DNA of 64,000 bases from Cacajao melanocephalus (lineage: Eukaryota > Chordata > Mammalia > Primates > Pitheciidae), in NCBI GenBank assembly GCA_963573385.1, contig CAUYLG010047366.1:1-64000 (forward strand). The letters are read 5' to 3'. The notes beneath the pieces were generated by a model that was given only the letters and a program-made list of their open reading frames with translations, was not told the origin of the DNA and did no database searches. Every line of letters starts with the position of its first letter. Positions within the stretch are counted from its first letter, which is position 1. Of this stretch, positions 55,044 through 64,000 are shown in pieces. A program made the translations under genes and the position numbers.

Positions 55044-57190
55044 TGCCTTTGAAAAGCCCGATATCCAGCCTTCTAGTGCAAGAAGGTCAGAAAGACACTG
55101 CCCGTGAAATCCGGCCCTCTTGACTTCTTGTTTAACTCCAAGTTTATTATAAGACCCTCAACTGCCCGGCAACAGTGTCTCTCCTGTGATTGTACTTTGC
55201 ACTTAAGGCCGCTTCTTTCATGCTGTTGTTTTGTTTTTGTTTTTTTTTACAAAATTATGAATGAATGTGTCCCCTTTGACAGACCACAACAAAAATGCCT
55301 GATGCCTGGACACACTGTTTCTATGAGGAATGTCCTGGCACGTGCAGCTGCTCTGCACCTGGATGTCCTGGGGTCCTTGGACAGGACGGGGACCGTTCAC
55401 CGCCCATGTTTTCGGGGACTCGGATTATAGCCTCAACGCTGGACATGGGTGTGGCACTTGGCTCTTCCCTTCCTCTTTCTTTTCTGGAAACATCTGTAGT
55501 CGCTTTTTTTTTTTTTTTTTTTTTTTGGTGGCAGAAGCTTTAACAACTCTGAGGCCGTAAAGTGGTTAAAGTGATTAGCAACTCTGAGGCCGTAAAAAAT
55601 GCGGAAGGAAGATCTGTTCAGGATTTAAAGGACGATGTAGGAGAACATGTTACTGGAGAGTCAGTTGCGGCTCGAAGTTTTGTAAGCAGGACTTTCTCGA
55701 CTCTGTCTTTCGCCTTTCAGCAAAAGGCTCTAGCTTTCTGTCCTCTAAGACTCAATGCAGCAAGAAAAATGTTACCCTTGAACCGTCCTCTTTTCTGATT
55801 TTTTTTTTGTATTACAGTTAAGGGGGCTGCTTTCTTTTCTTATGTCCAGAAGGAAAAATCAACGCAGCTGAATGGCACTGAAACGCTGCCGTCTCTCTAT
55901 TCACTGCCCTTCCCCTTTATTCTGGGAGGGCTGGCGGCGCTGGAATGTCATCGGGTGCCCACTTGTCCTCCTGGTTGCCAGTGGGCCTCCAGCAGTGTGC
56001 CAACAAGCTTCCGAAGTGCCCAGCCTTGGGGGCCTGGTTTCCTCGTGTCTCTGCCACCTCTGTTGCTGTGCGTGGCCAGTGTCTGCAGCCAGAGGGACCT
56101 GCTTCATTCACTCCTGCACTATGGGTGGGGAGGCAGAAGACTCTCCCTGAAGCCACCCAGCCAAGTGTAGGGGACCACGGCGCAGCCACTCAACTTTCCA
56201 CCCCGGCCAGCATGCCTCTCCGCTTCCCATTCTAAATTAGACTCCCCTCATTGGGGAGGAGAAGAGGACACATGACTTGGGCCTGCCTCTCCAGCCTCTG
56301 GAATCAGTTCTCTGATGCCGGGACAAACGAGCTTCAGCTCTCTCTCCCATCTTCAGGGAGCGTCCGACACAAACAGGAACTTAGATGGGTTCTTTCTGCT
56401 TTCCTGTGAAGTTGAAACACCTTCCAGAATGCATGTGGTAGATCAAGACTCTAAATGAGTTTCTTCTGCAGTGTCTTCCTTTTGAATGTATGTGGGTCTT
56501 TGGGTGAGTGCGTATCACAGACATCATCAGCAAGAAAAGCTTTGGAAAGCTCATCACAGCTAGTTCTTCTTTTCCCCAGCATACAAAATAGATCACTGAG
56601 CCAGCTGTTTATGGGAAATAATTATTACTTCCTGACAGCACCTAGGATTAAAGGGAGAGAATTTTTAAGAAGGCACCCAACTGCAGAAGATTTTGCTGAT
56701 TAATTTTCTCACCACTTCCTTTCCGTCTGCTTGCATGCTCCAAAAATGGGTTTCTAAACTGAAAAAAAAAGAGAGAGAGAGAATACATAAAAGAGTATGT
56801 TTCCCAGGCAGCATTTTGCAGCAGAACAATCGTTTCCAAATGCATCCTCTCCACTTAGAACTTCTTGAACCCTCTGCCACCCAACCCCTTCACTGTGAAG
56901 GGCTTCGGAGCTTCACCAGATCACATCTTTTTAATGGTAAACACAGAGACTGATGTGTGTCAAGGAAAGCACACCTAGAAATGTCCTTTCCCCCAGATTG
57001 CAGAGTAGAAAAGCAATCCCTGTGATTTATGTTGCTATTGTTCACAGCTGTCTCTCTGTTTATAGTTAATTGCATAGGAACAACCCATCATTTACCAGAG
57101 AGGCATGCAAAGATGCGTTCATCCAAAGCAGTATTCCCTAAAAATAATCTGTGCCTCTTCCGCACCACTCCAGCAGAGGGACCCAGGCAT
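55044..57190. other. 2.1 kb non-repetitive stretch
   Basis: Contains a T run at 55504-55526 followed by a duplicated 18-mer (55544-55561 and 55579-55596), and a short (GA)n at 56769-56782. Overlapping frames of up to 96 codons at 55872-56235 on both strands reflect GC-rich sequence; none has a domain. Confidence 0.5.
55544..55596. repeat. duplicated 18-mer, 35-bp period
   Basis: CAACTCTGAGGCCGTAAA occurs perfectly at 55544-55561 and 55579-55596, just downstream of a 23-T run. The identity of the copies suggests a fairly recent local duplication. Confidence 0.93.
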
Positions 57191-57195
57191 GCGCG

Positions 57196-57236
<41 letters not shown>
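57191..57236. repeat. (GC)n(AC)n microsatellite
   Basis: Seven GC units run directly into about 16 AC units, an alternating purine-pyrimidine tract of about 46 bp. Such tracts favour left-handed Z-DNA under negative supercoiling. Confidence 0.97.
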
Positions 57237-57238
<2 letters not shown>

Positions 57239-57399
57239 CCTAACTCAACTACAGTCTTGAATCAGCAGAAATAGTGTCTGCCTCCATTTTACGTTGCATT
57301 TTAATTGGAGATATTCACATTTTCACAGTGAGCTTTCTCAAGCCAAGCCTTAAATTGAGCTTGGAATTTCCTGGAACCCTGGAAAGGCACTGGCCTTAA

Positions 57400-57560
57400 G
57401 TTTAGCTCCACTGACCCTTGTTTAAGACATCTTCCTGAATCCCGGTTTCCTCATCGCTGAATTGGAACGATATAATCTGTGTACCTCTCACTTTATGAGG
57501 TCCTCATGAGGACTAAAGGAGATGGTGACTTTAAAGTTTCTTTGATAACTTTTAAGTTGT
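57400..57560 (-). mobile_element. MIR
   Basis: 'gaatcccggtttcctcatcgctgaattggaacgatataatc' and 'ttatgaggtcctcatgaggactaaaggagat' match the reverse complement of the MIR core in order. Confidence 0.75.
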
Positions 57561-57819
57561 ATTTAAGTATTGGAGGTTTATTGTTATTTTAGAAACAATT
57601 GAAGCAGCATCTTCAATTGGACGTATCTTCATTTAAAGTCAGGGTATCTTATTTTTGATACTCCAAGTACTAAGACATTAAATAACTTGACTTACAATAA
57701 TCAATCCGGTTCTTTTTATTCCATATCTGAAAAGTAATTGCTTCTTTACCAGCTGATGTGAGACAAAGTATATACCATGTCTGTCTCCACTTAGCAATAG
57801 TCACAACTTATACGTAAGA

Positions 57820-58140
57820 GGGCTTACTACTTGATAGACAAGATTCTAAGTGTTTTCACAGATTCATCATCCGATCCGCTCAAATCTTATCAATACCATG
57901 TACAGATTCATCATCTGATCCTCTCAAATCTTATCAATACCATTCACAGATTCACTCATCTGATCCTCTCAATAATCCTATAAATACTATTCTTCCTCTT
58001 TTGCACAAAGCTGGAGAAATCAAAACCCAGGGAACTGAAGCGGGTTGTTCATGGTTGCACAGCTAGTAAGTGACCGAGCCAGGCTCTGAACACAGGCAGT
58101 CAAATCCCAGAGTCTGAATTCTTCACCAAATGCTGTGGGC
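57820..58140 (+). mobile_element. MIR enlarged by an internal tandem duplication
   Basis: 'caagattctaagtgttttcacagattcatc' begins the MIR core. After extra copies of a 44-bp unit the MIR resumes with 'ctcaataatcctataaatactattc', 'cacagctagtaagtgaccgagccagg' and 'cccagagtctgaattcttcacc'. The element is over 300 bp instead of the usual ~260 because of the duplication. Confidence 0.85.
57857..57975. repeat. 44-bp tandem duplication inside the MIR, ~2.7 copies
   Basis: The block ACAGATTCA recurs at 57858, 57902 and 57946, exactly 44 bp apart, with TGATCC(G/T)CTCAAATCTTATCAATACCAT shared by the first two copies and the third breaking off into normal MIR sequence. Copies are over 90% alike, so much younger than the MIR itself. 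Confidence 0.92.
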
Positions 58141-58762
58141 ATCCGTCATCTTACTCTCTAGTATCAAAGGAAATAGGAATGACTGTGGGAATTTCCCTCT
58201 TGCCTTGTAATTACTCAAATTATTACTTGTAACAACTTGTTACAAGTAGTGTTATTCTATGTTAGAAAAAAAAAAAACTTCAAAATGAGATCATTTGTCC
58301 GAAGTAATCCACTAGCAGCCCTGAGATAAAAACTACGGCCTCCAGTGCTTTGGTTTGTAGGCAATGACTCACCGCAGGGTGAATTATGTGCCACCTTGTC
58401 GTAAGGGCTAGAACAGGGACTTGGGGTTTCCAGGAAGGTGGACCAGCTCAGCGCTCAGGCCCCAGAGCCTGAGGCCCCCTGCCCCAGGGCTAGTGGGTGC
58501 TCCATGCCGGGCACCTGGGTGGACTGGAGCTCTTCTGTGTTCTGCTCAGACTATACAACTGTTTCGGTTGGAATTGACCCAGACAAACTGGGCTTGTGCA
58601 GAGGAAGGGGTTTCATACAGGAAAAAGGGGCTTACCCTGCTGTTGGAAGGCCAGCCCGAAGGCCAGAAAGGGGCCTTTCTAATCTGGACATGTGGAGACC
58701 ACAGAAAGACTGCTTCTCAGGAAGGATCCAATGGTCTTGGGCAAAGCTCCACCTGCCTCATC
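58141..58762. other. non-repetitive stretch with a small inverted repeat
   Basis: Two overlapping 115-codon plus frames at 58421-58785 lead into the 17-bp minisatellite and have no domain. A 9-bp inverted repeat sits at 58225-58247. No exon can be defended. Confidence 0.5.
58225..58247. repeat. 9-bp perfect inverted repeat, 5-base loop
   Basis: Arms ACTTGTAAC (58225-58233) and GTTACAAGT (58239-58247) around AACTT. A partly overlapping imperfect palindrome ACTTGTTACAAGT lies at 58235-58247. Confidence 0.9.
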
Positions 58763-58855
58763 TGCTGAGGCCCCACCCCTGCTGAGGCCCCACCCCTGCT
58801 GAGGCCCCACCCCTGCTGAAGCTCCACCCCTGCTGAGACCCCACCCCTGCTGAGA
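58763..58855 (+). repeat. 17-bp minisatellite, 5.5 copies, G-rich on minus strand
   Basis: Units TGCTGAGGCCCCACCCC start at 58763, 58780, 58797, 58814 (variant GAAGCTCC), 58831 (variant GAGACC) and a partial one at 58848. The first three are identical. Each minus-strand unit carries GGGGTGGGG, so adjacent units offer many G runs for quadruplex formation. Confidence 0.96.
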
Positions 58856-60344
58856 CGGAATCACATCTGTCAAGGCCCTGTCTCCAGACTCAGCTGCATC
58901 CTGCAGCCCTGGGGACAGGCCTCAAAGGCTGTCCAGGTGTGCTGTTCAGAGAAGCAGGGGAGCAGGGCAGGTGGGGATGTGACTGTGTGTGGTCCCTCAG
59001 TGGTGGACCGTGGAGAAGCCTCAGTGTCAGAGCAGGAGAAGGAGGAAGGCCAGTAGAGTGTGTGCAGAGCTCATACCTGCTGAAGAAACCAGGGACTGCT
59101 ATGGCCCCCACGCCAAGCAAAGGAAGATGGTAACGGAGGGGCCTGAGGTTGTCGGTGGTGGTCGGGGTCTAGGGGACAAAAGCCAGGGACCGTCCCCTGG
59201 ATCTGGCTCTGATGGTCAGTGGAGGGGCAGCGTCATCTGTATGGTAGAAGGAGGCCCAGAGGGGCAGAGGGGAGGAAGGCTCAGGCTGCAGCTGCCTTTC
59301 CTCCAAACTCCTTAGACTCTCAGGAAATAACACCAGAAGGCAAGAGAGAGTGCCATTACTCTAGGGCCATTGATTAAAGGCACCTAATTGTTCCTTAGTT
59401 CCCAAACAGCGACTTCGTGTATTTTCATGATTCGTAGTTAAAGATTACTTGGATGCCCCACGACTGGTGAAGTTATGCTGACAGTCTCACTTGCGGGCTG
59501 ATTGCAGCCGCTCCAACATGCACAGACATTCTGCAGAGTCCACATTTCCATCCATGCCTGTCGCCTGGAAGCCAGGGGGGCACAGGAGAACCCTCCCCTC
59601 ACTCCTCACCTGGCACACTGCCCCTCCCTGCTGAGTAGCTCTGTCTGCACGCTGCATAAATTTGGCTGCAGGGCAACAAGGGAACTATGCTGGAATCCAT
59701 GTGTGACATGTCGCCAGAGCCACCAGCGGGACAGGGAGCAATTAAAGTTGAATTTTAAAAAGCAGATAAATACATGTGTAGAAAAGGAAGGAACCTGGTA
59801 TACAAGTGCACCTAGGTACCATAGCCACAGATTGAACACATATGTGTGCAAGTATGTATCCACACACACACGTCCACACACACACATACATGCTTACACA
59901 TAGCTGTCACTTGGAAGCCACTGTTTTTTTGGCTCTATTTGTGACTTTTGTAATAACACACTGCCCTCCACCGCAGCAATGCCAGGTCTCTTATAAATAT
60001 TGATGGCGACCTTTAGCTCTTCCTAAAGCAGCTCCTTCTGCCATGTGAAGCGCTGTTCTGAGAAGTGACAGAGGTCCCCAGGCTTCTCTGTTCACAGGCT
60101 GTGGCGCCTCTCCATGGACCAGCTCCCGTGGGACGTGCCCTCTAGTCCACAGCTGGCAGGGCGACGGCCAAAACCCAAGTGCAGCGTTTAGAAACAAAAT
60201 CAGCTCTCGTGTGTTTTCTTCCGGGCACTGCATAGGAGCAGTAATGATGAAACCATTTCCCATTTTCTTATTGTAATTGAGTGGAGTGAGTGTGCACTGC
60301 ACTCAGTTATAGTAGGAAAGTGTGAAACCAGAACAACACACAGG
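58856..60344. other. 1.5 kb non-repetitive stretch
   Basis: GC-balanced; contains two short CA runs at about 59862-59886. A 133-codon plus frame (59502-59903) ends in the CA runs and has no domain; a 103-codon minus frame at 59991-60302 likewise. No repeat family recognised. Confidence 0.5.
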
Positions 60345-60426
60345 AGGAAGCTCGGAGATCAGAACCTTCTGCACTCGCTCTGCAATTTTTCTGCAAACCT
60401 AAACTTGCTCTGAAAAATAACTTCTG
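60345..60426 (+). mobile_element. L1M 3' tail fragment
   Basis: 'gcactcgctctgcaatttttctgcaaacctaaacttgctctgaaaaataa' matches the terminal L1M 3' UTR ('tgctcaattttgctgtgaacc', 'aaaactgctctaaaaaataaa'). Confidence 0.72.
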
Positions 60427-60564
60427 TTTTATTTATTTATTTAATTTTTCTGTAGCGATGGTATTTCATCATGTTGCCCAGGCTGGTCTTCTAGGCGCAA
60501 GCCGTCTGCCGACCTCAGCCTCCCAAAGTGCTGGGATTATGGAGCTGAGCCACCTGGCCAGGCC
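60427..60564 (-). mobile_element. Alu left-monomer fragment (FLAM-like)
   Basis: An ATTT-rich tail then 'ttttctgtagcgatggtatttcatcatgttgcccaggctgg' and 'gcctcccaaagtgctgggattatgg' to 'cacctggccaggcc'. Only the left monomer is present. It abuts the L1M tail. Confidence 0.85.
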
Positions 60565-60954
60565 TAAAATCCATTTTAAAAAGAACATGAGAAATGATTT
60601 GCATTTGGGGACTGATGAAGAATGAAAGCCGCCTGTAGTTTTGCCCCCAAGAAAGCCTTATTTTATTAGCCTACAGTTCACCAGGTTTCTGGATGTGGTT
60701 TCTGAGTGTGACCCTAACCCCCTTACCTGTCTTAAGAGGGGCGGTGCCAGGAACTGCTGCAGGGGCACAACAGGCAGTCCCTGAAGTCCTGATGCTCAAG
60801 AGATTCACAGAATGTCTGAGGGGAAGACATGTTTGCTTTTGCATTTTCTGTGTTTTTGTTGTTGTTGTTGTTAATCATAAAGTTTGCAGGTTCGCTAAAA
60901 TTTTGAAAATTCATAACAATATACAGAATGATATAAAAATCGTCAGCTATTCAA
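60565..60954. other. short non-repetitive stretch with (GTT)n
   Basis: A short (GTT)n run of about five units lies at 60856-60871. No exon recognised. Confidence 0.55.
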
Positions 60955-61252
<298 letters not shown>

Positions 61253-61359
61253 TATTGTTTGTTTTTTAAATAAACCTTCTCAAAATTTTGGTGTTCTTTT
61301 TTCTCAGCATTTTTCTCTGGGAAAATGTTTATCTTTATCTTTAGCTGTAATGACACTCA

Positions 61360-62329
61360 ATTTGTAGTTTGAGTTTCTTCTTTTATTCAACATTATTTTG
61401 TGGCAAGCATTTTCCCAGAGTATGAAATATTAAAAGTACAGACTTTAAGGGCTGCATTGCTGTTTAGCACATGTATCATAATGTATTTAACTCTCCCCAT
61501 CTTTTTTTGAATATTTAAGTAGCTTTCTGGGTTGAAATCTTGCAAATTATACCGCAGTAAATGTGTTTATCATAGGTACACACATCTCTACATTTCTAAA
61601 GGCTGAAATTGTTGGGTCAAAGGTAAATTCTTAATGCTTTTGATTAATATTGCCAAACTGACCCTTTGAAAGGTTTTGAGATGCTGTAACACCAAGATTG
61701 TTTTTAGAGACAGCATCTCGCCTTGTTGCCCAGGCTGGAGTGTAGTGACAATCAGAGCTCACATGAAGTCCTTGACTAGAGTGTTACTCCCACCTCGGCC
61801 TCTCACGTAGCTGGGACTGCAGGTGTGTACCACCACACCTGCCTAATTTTTGTATTTTTTTTGTAGCGAAAAGATTTTGCTATGTTGCCCAGACTAGTCT
61901 CAAACTCTAGCCTTAAGAAGTCCTCCTGCCTCAGTCTCCCAAAATTCTAGGGTTAGAGATGTAAGCCACCACACTCAGCCACATTTAACAATTTAGTGAA
62001 TGAGCATTAATAGCTCGTCTTTGTTGATATTTGAATACTTTGAATATTAATGAGGTTAGGTATGTTTCCATTGGGAGGATGACCACTTGCAATTCTTTCA
62101 CTGATTGTCTGCTATGGCAATTCTTGACAATGTTTCCATTTATCTATTGAAACATTCTTTTCTGTTGTTTCAGTTTAGCAATAGTCCTTTACACACTATG
62201 CTCATTTTTGTCTCTCTTTTCCACTCTGATTTTAATTACCAATGCACCCTGGTTGTTTATAAATTTGCAGATAGAACTGAAAAAAAAAAAACTGTTCAAG
62301 GAAGAAATCTTGAAGGTCATCAAATATTT
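61360..62329 (-). mobile_element. L1M (L1ME/HAL1-like) ORF2 part, split by an Alu
   Basis: Left piece (to about 61698): 'gaaattgttgggtcaaaggtaaattc', 'attaatattgccaaactgacc'. Right piece (from 61981): 'gtttccattgggaggatg' region and 'attaatgaggttaggtatg', 'attgtctgctatggc'. Together they read as the reverse complement of one old L1 with an Alu inserted between. No coding capacity. Confidence 0.65.
61699..61980 (-). mobile_element. Alu, old (AluJ-like), inside L1M
   Basis: 'ttagagacagcatctcgccttgttgcccaggctgg', 'ctgggactgcaggtgtgtaccacc', left arm 'caaactctagccttaagaagtcctcc', ending 'ttagagatgtaagccaccacactcagcc'. High divergence and the left arm are J-like. It separates two parts of an L1M. 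Confidence 0.92.
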
Positions 62330-62338
62330 TCATTTTTA

Positions 62339-62635
<297 letters not shown>

Positions 62636-62644
62636 TCATTTTTA

Positions 62645-63334
62645 ATAAATAAAAATGTTTAAAATTTTGGAGAATTTAAATAATTTCTTCAAATTTTGTC
62701 AGCTAAGTAGCAACTGACTGAGACTGGAAGTCACAGCTCCTGGCCACTAGCTCAGCGTTCTTCAGTCAGACGTGAACCCTGAGGACTGGCCACTTACAGG
62801 CACCAGGCTATGCAGCTCACATACACAGAGAGGAGAACTGAGGGACCCCTGAGGGGGCCCCAACACACAAGGCCGGCAGAAGGACCACTGCCCACCCACC
62901 CACACGTTTGTGAGACACAGTGAACTCGTTTGTTGAAGTCTTTAAGTTTGGGGGTTCCGTGTGTGCACGCAGGGCAAGATGACCAACATCTATCCACAGT
63001 CTTGTCAGGTGTTCAGGGAACTGCAGTGCCCTTCATGCCCCCTTCCCTGCCATTCTTAGGACAGACTGGGCCGTAGTGAGGGTACGCCGGGTTCTGCCTT
63101 GTACCCAGGGACTAGCACAGACCCTGCCATAAGATGTTTGAGGAAAAGCAACTCAGATCTCTCTGTAAGAAGAACTAAGCCTTAAGATCTGTCTAAGCTT
63201 ATAGTCTGGGCTTCAATCAACTAAGGTTTGAGAAGTTATGGTGACACAGCAGACTCGCCCCAACATAACTGTTAAGTATGGCATGTGCATTAATTACATT
63301 GCAAATCTAACATTTTATGGAGTGATCACCACAA
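62645..63334. other. non-repetitive stretch, nothing seen
   Basis: No repeat or exon recognised. A 67-codon minus frame at 62794-62997 has no domain. Confidence 0.5.
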
Positions 63335-63480
63335 TTTTTTTTTTTTCTTTTGAGACAGAGTCTCACTCTGACACCAAGGCTGGGTTGTGGTGATGCAATC
63401 TCGGCTCACTTCAACCTCTGCCTCCAGGGCTCAAGCAACTCCTGAGTAGCTGGGATTACGGGCATGCACCACCACAACCA
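63335..63480 (-). mobile_element. 5'-truncated Alu (right part only)
   Basis: T tail, 'gagacagagtctcactctgacaccaagg', then 'gagtagctgggattacgggcatgcaccaccac'; the left monomer is missing. ACCACA recurs at both ends (63328-63333 region and 63483-63488), a possible short target duplication. Confidence 0.85.
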
Positions 63481-63501
63481 GTACCACAGATATTTTAACT
63501 T

Positions 63502-63789
63502 GGCGTCCTGTGTGGTGGCTCATGGCTGTGATCCCAATGCTCAGGAGGCCGAGGCAGGAGGATGGCTTGAGGTCAGGAGTTTAAGGCCAGCCTGGGCAAC
63601 ATAGCAAGACCTCAGTCTCTACAAAAAAATGTTAAAAATAAAAAATTAGCCAGACATGGTGGTGTGTACCTGTGGTCCCTGCTACTCAGAATGCTGAGGC
63701 AGGAGGATTGCTTGAGCCCAGGAAATCAAGGCTGCAGTGAGCTATGGTCGTGCCACTGCATTTCAGCTTGGGTGACAAAGCAAGACTTG
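63502..63789 (+). mobile_element. Alu, old (AluJ-like)
   Basis: 'tgtggtggctcatggctgtgatccc', left arm 'gcttgaggtcaggagtttaaggccagcc', linker 'ctacaaaaaaatgttaaaaataaaaaattagcc', right arm 'gcttgagcccaggaaatcaagg', then a GAAA-rich tail. J-type right arm. Confidence 0.93.
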
Positions 63790-63865
63790 AAAGAAAGAAA
63801 GAGAGAGAGAGAAAGAGAGGGAAAGAAAGAAGGAAAGAAAGGAAAGAAAAAGAAAAGAAAAGAAA

Positions 63866-63896
<31 letters not shown>

Positions 63897-63912
63897 AAGA
63901 AAGAAAGAAAGA
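63790..63912. repeat. (GAAA)n / purine microsatellite
   Basis: About 120 bp of GAAA, GAGA and GGAAA units replacing the A-tail of the preceding Alu. The plus frames read as Lys/Glu/Arg strings, an artefact. Confidence 0.97.
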
Positions 63913-64000
63913 ATTTATTTAAAGCTATTCTAAAACAAATCCCAGGCCAATCTTTACATCCGTAGTGTCAAATAGACTTTCTGTGTTCCTTTGTCAGTTA

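Noticed and set aside
63664..63965. Lysine/glutamate-rich nuclear-protein-like ORFs
   Set aside because: Direct translation of the (GAAA)n tract behind an Alu.

Overview
This window looks like ordinary nuclear DNA of a higher primate, most likely human, and I see no protein-coding gene in it. The evidence is about 25 Alu-derived elements (two of them monomer-like), one primate-type L1, several older L1M pieces, L2 and MIR fragments, solo LTRs of the MaLR class, one MER1-type hAT element, and many (CA)n, (GAAA)n and (GGAA)n microsatellites. The open reading frames are short, begin and end at random, and many are simply translated Alu, poly-T or CA repeat. I found no splice-consistent exon set, tRNA or rRNA gene, CpG island or CRISPR array. 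Chromosomal position cannot be read from the sequence.

Layout. 1-5 kb: a GGAA/GGGA microsatellite, a solo THE1/MST LTR with a 5-bp target duplication, the 3' part of an L1M, and L2/MIR remnants. 5-13 kb: two Alus separated by about 3 kb of non-repetitive DNA, then an AluJ-type copy. 13-24 kb: an inverted L1M 3' part, a 23-bp minisatellite, several Alus, a MER1 element, and a 5'-truncated primate L1 with target duplications. 24-30 kb: an L1-rich block with two L1M copies head to tail, the first carrying a small inverted segment. 30-38 kb: Alu-dense stretch, 24-bp and 29-bp minisatellites, and purine tracts. 38-47 kb: L2 pieces (one tandemly duplicated), an MLT1-like LTR split by a ~609-bp insert, and a clean solo MLT1 LTR. 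47-57 kb: MIRs, Alus, a second MaLR LTR and an L1 fragment. 57-64 kb: a (GC)n(AC)n tract, a MIR enlarged by a 44-bp tandem duplication, a 17-bp minisatellite that is G-rich on the minus strand, an L1M broken by an AluJ-type copy, and a final Alu with a (GAAA)n tail.

Nothing here works together as a gene system. The useful content is evolutionary: nested insertions, target-site duplications, small in-place rearrangements, and tandem arrays that may be polymorphic. Family names come from recognising consensus-like sequence by eye; subfamily names and fragment ends are approximate unless a target duplication fixes them.
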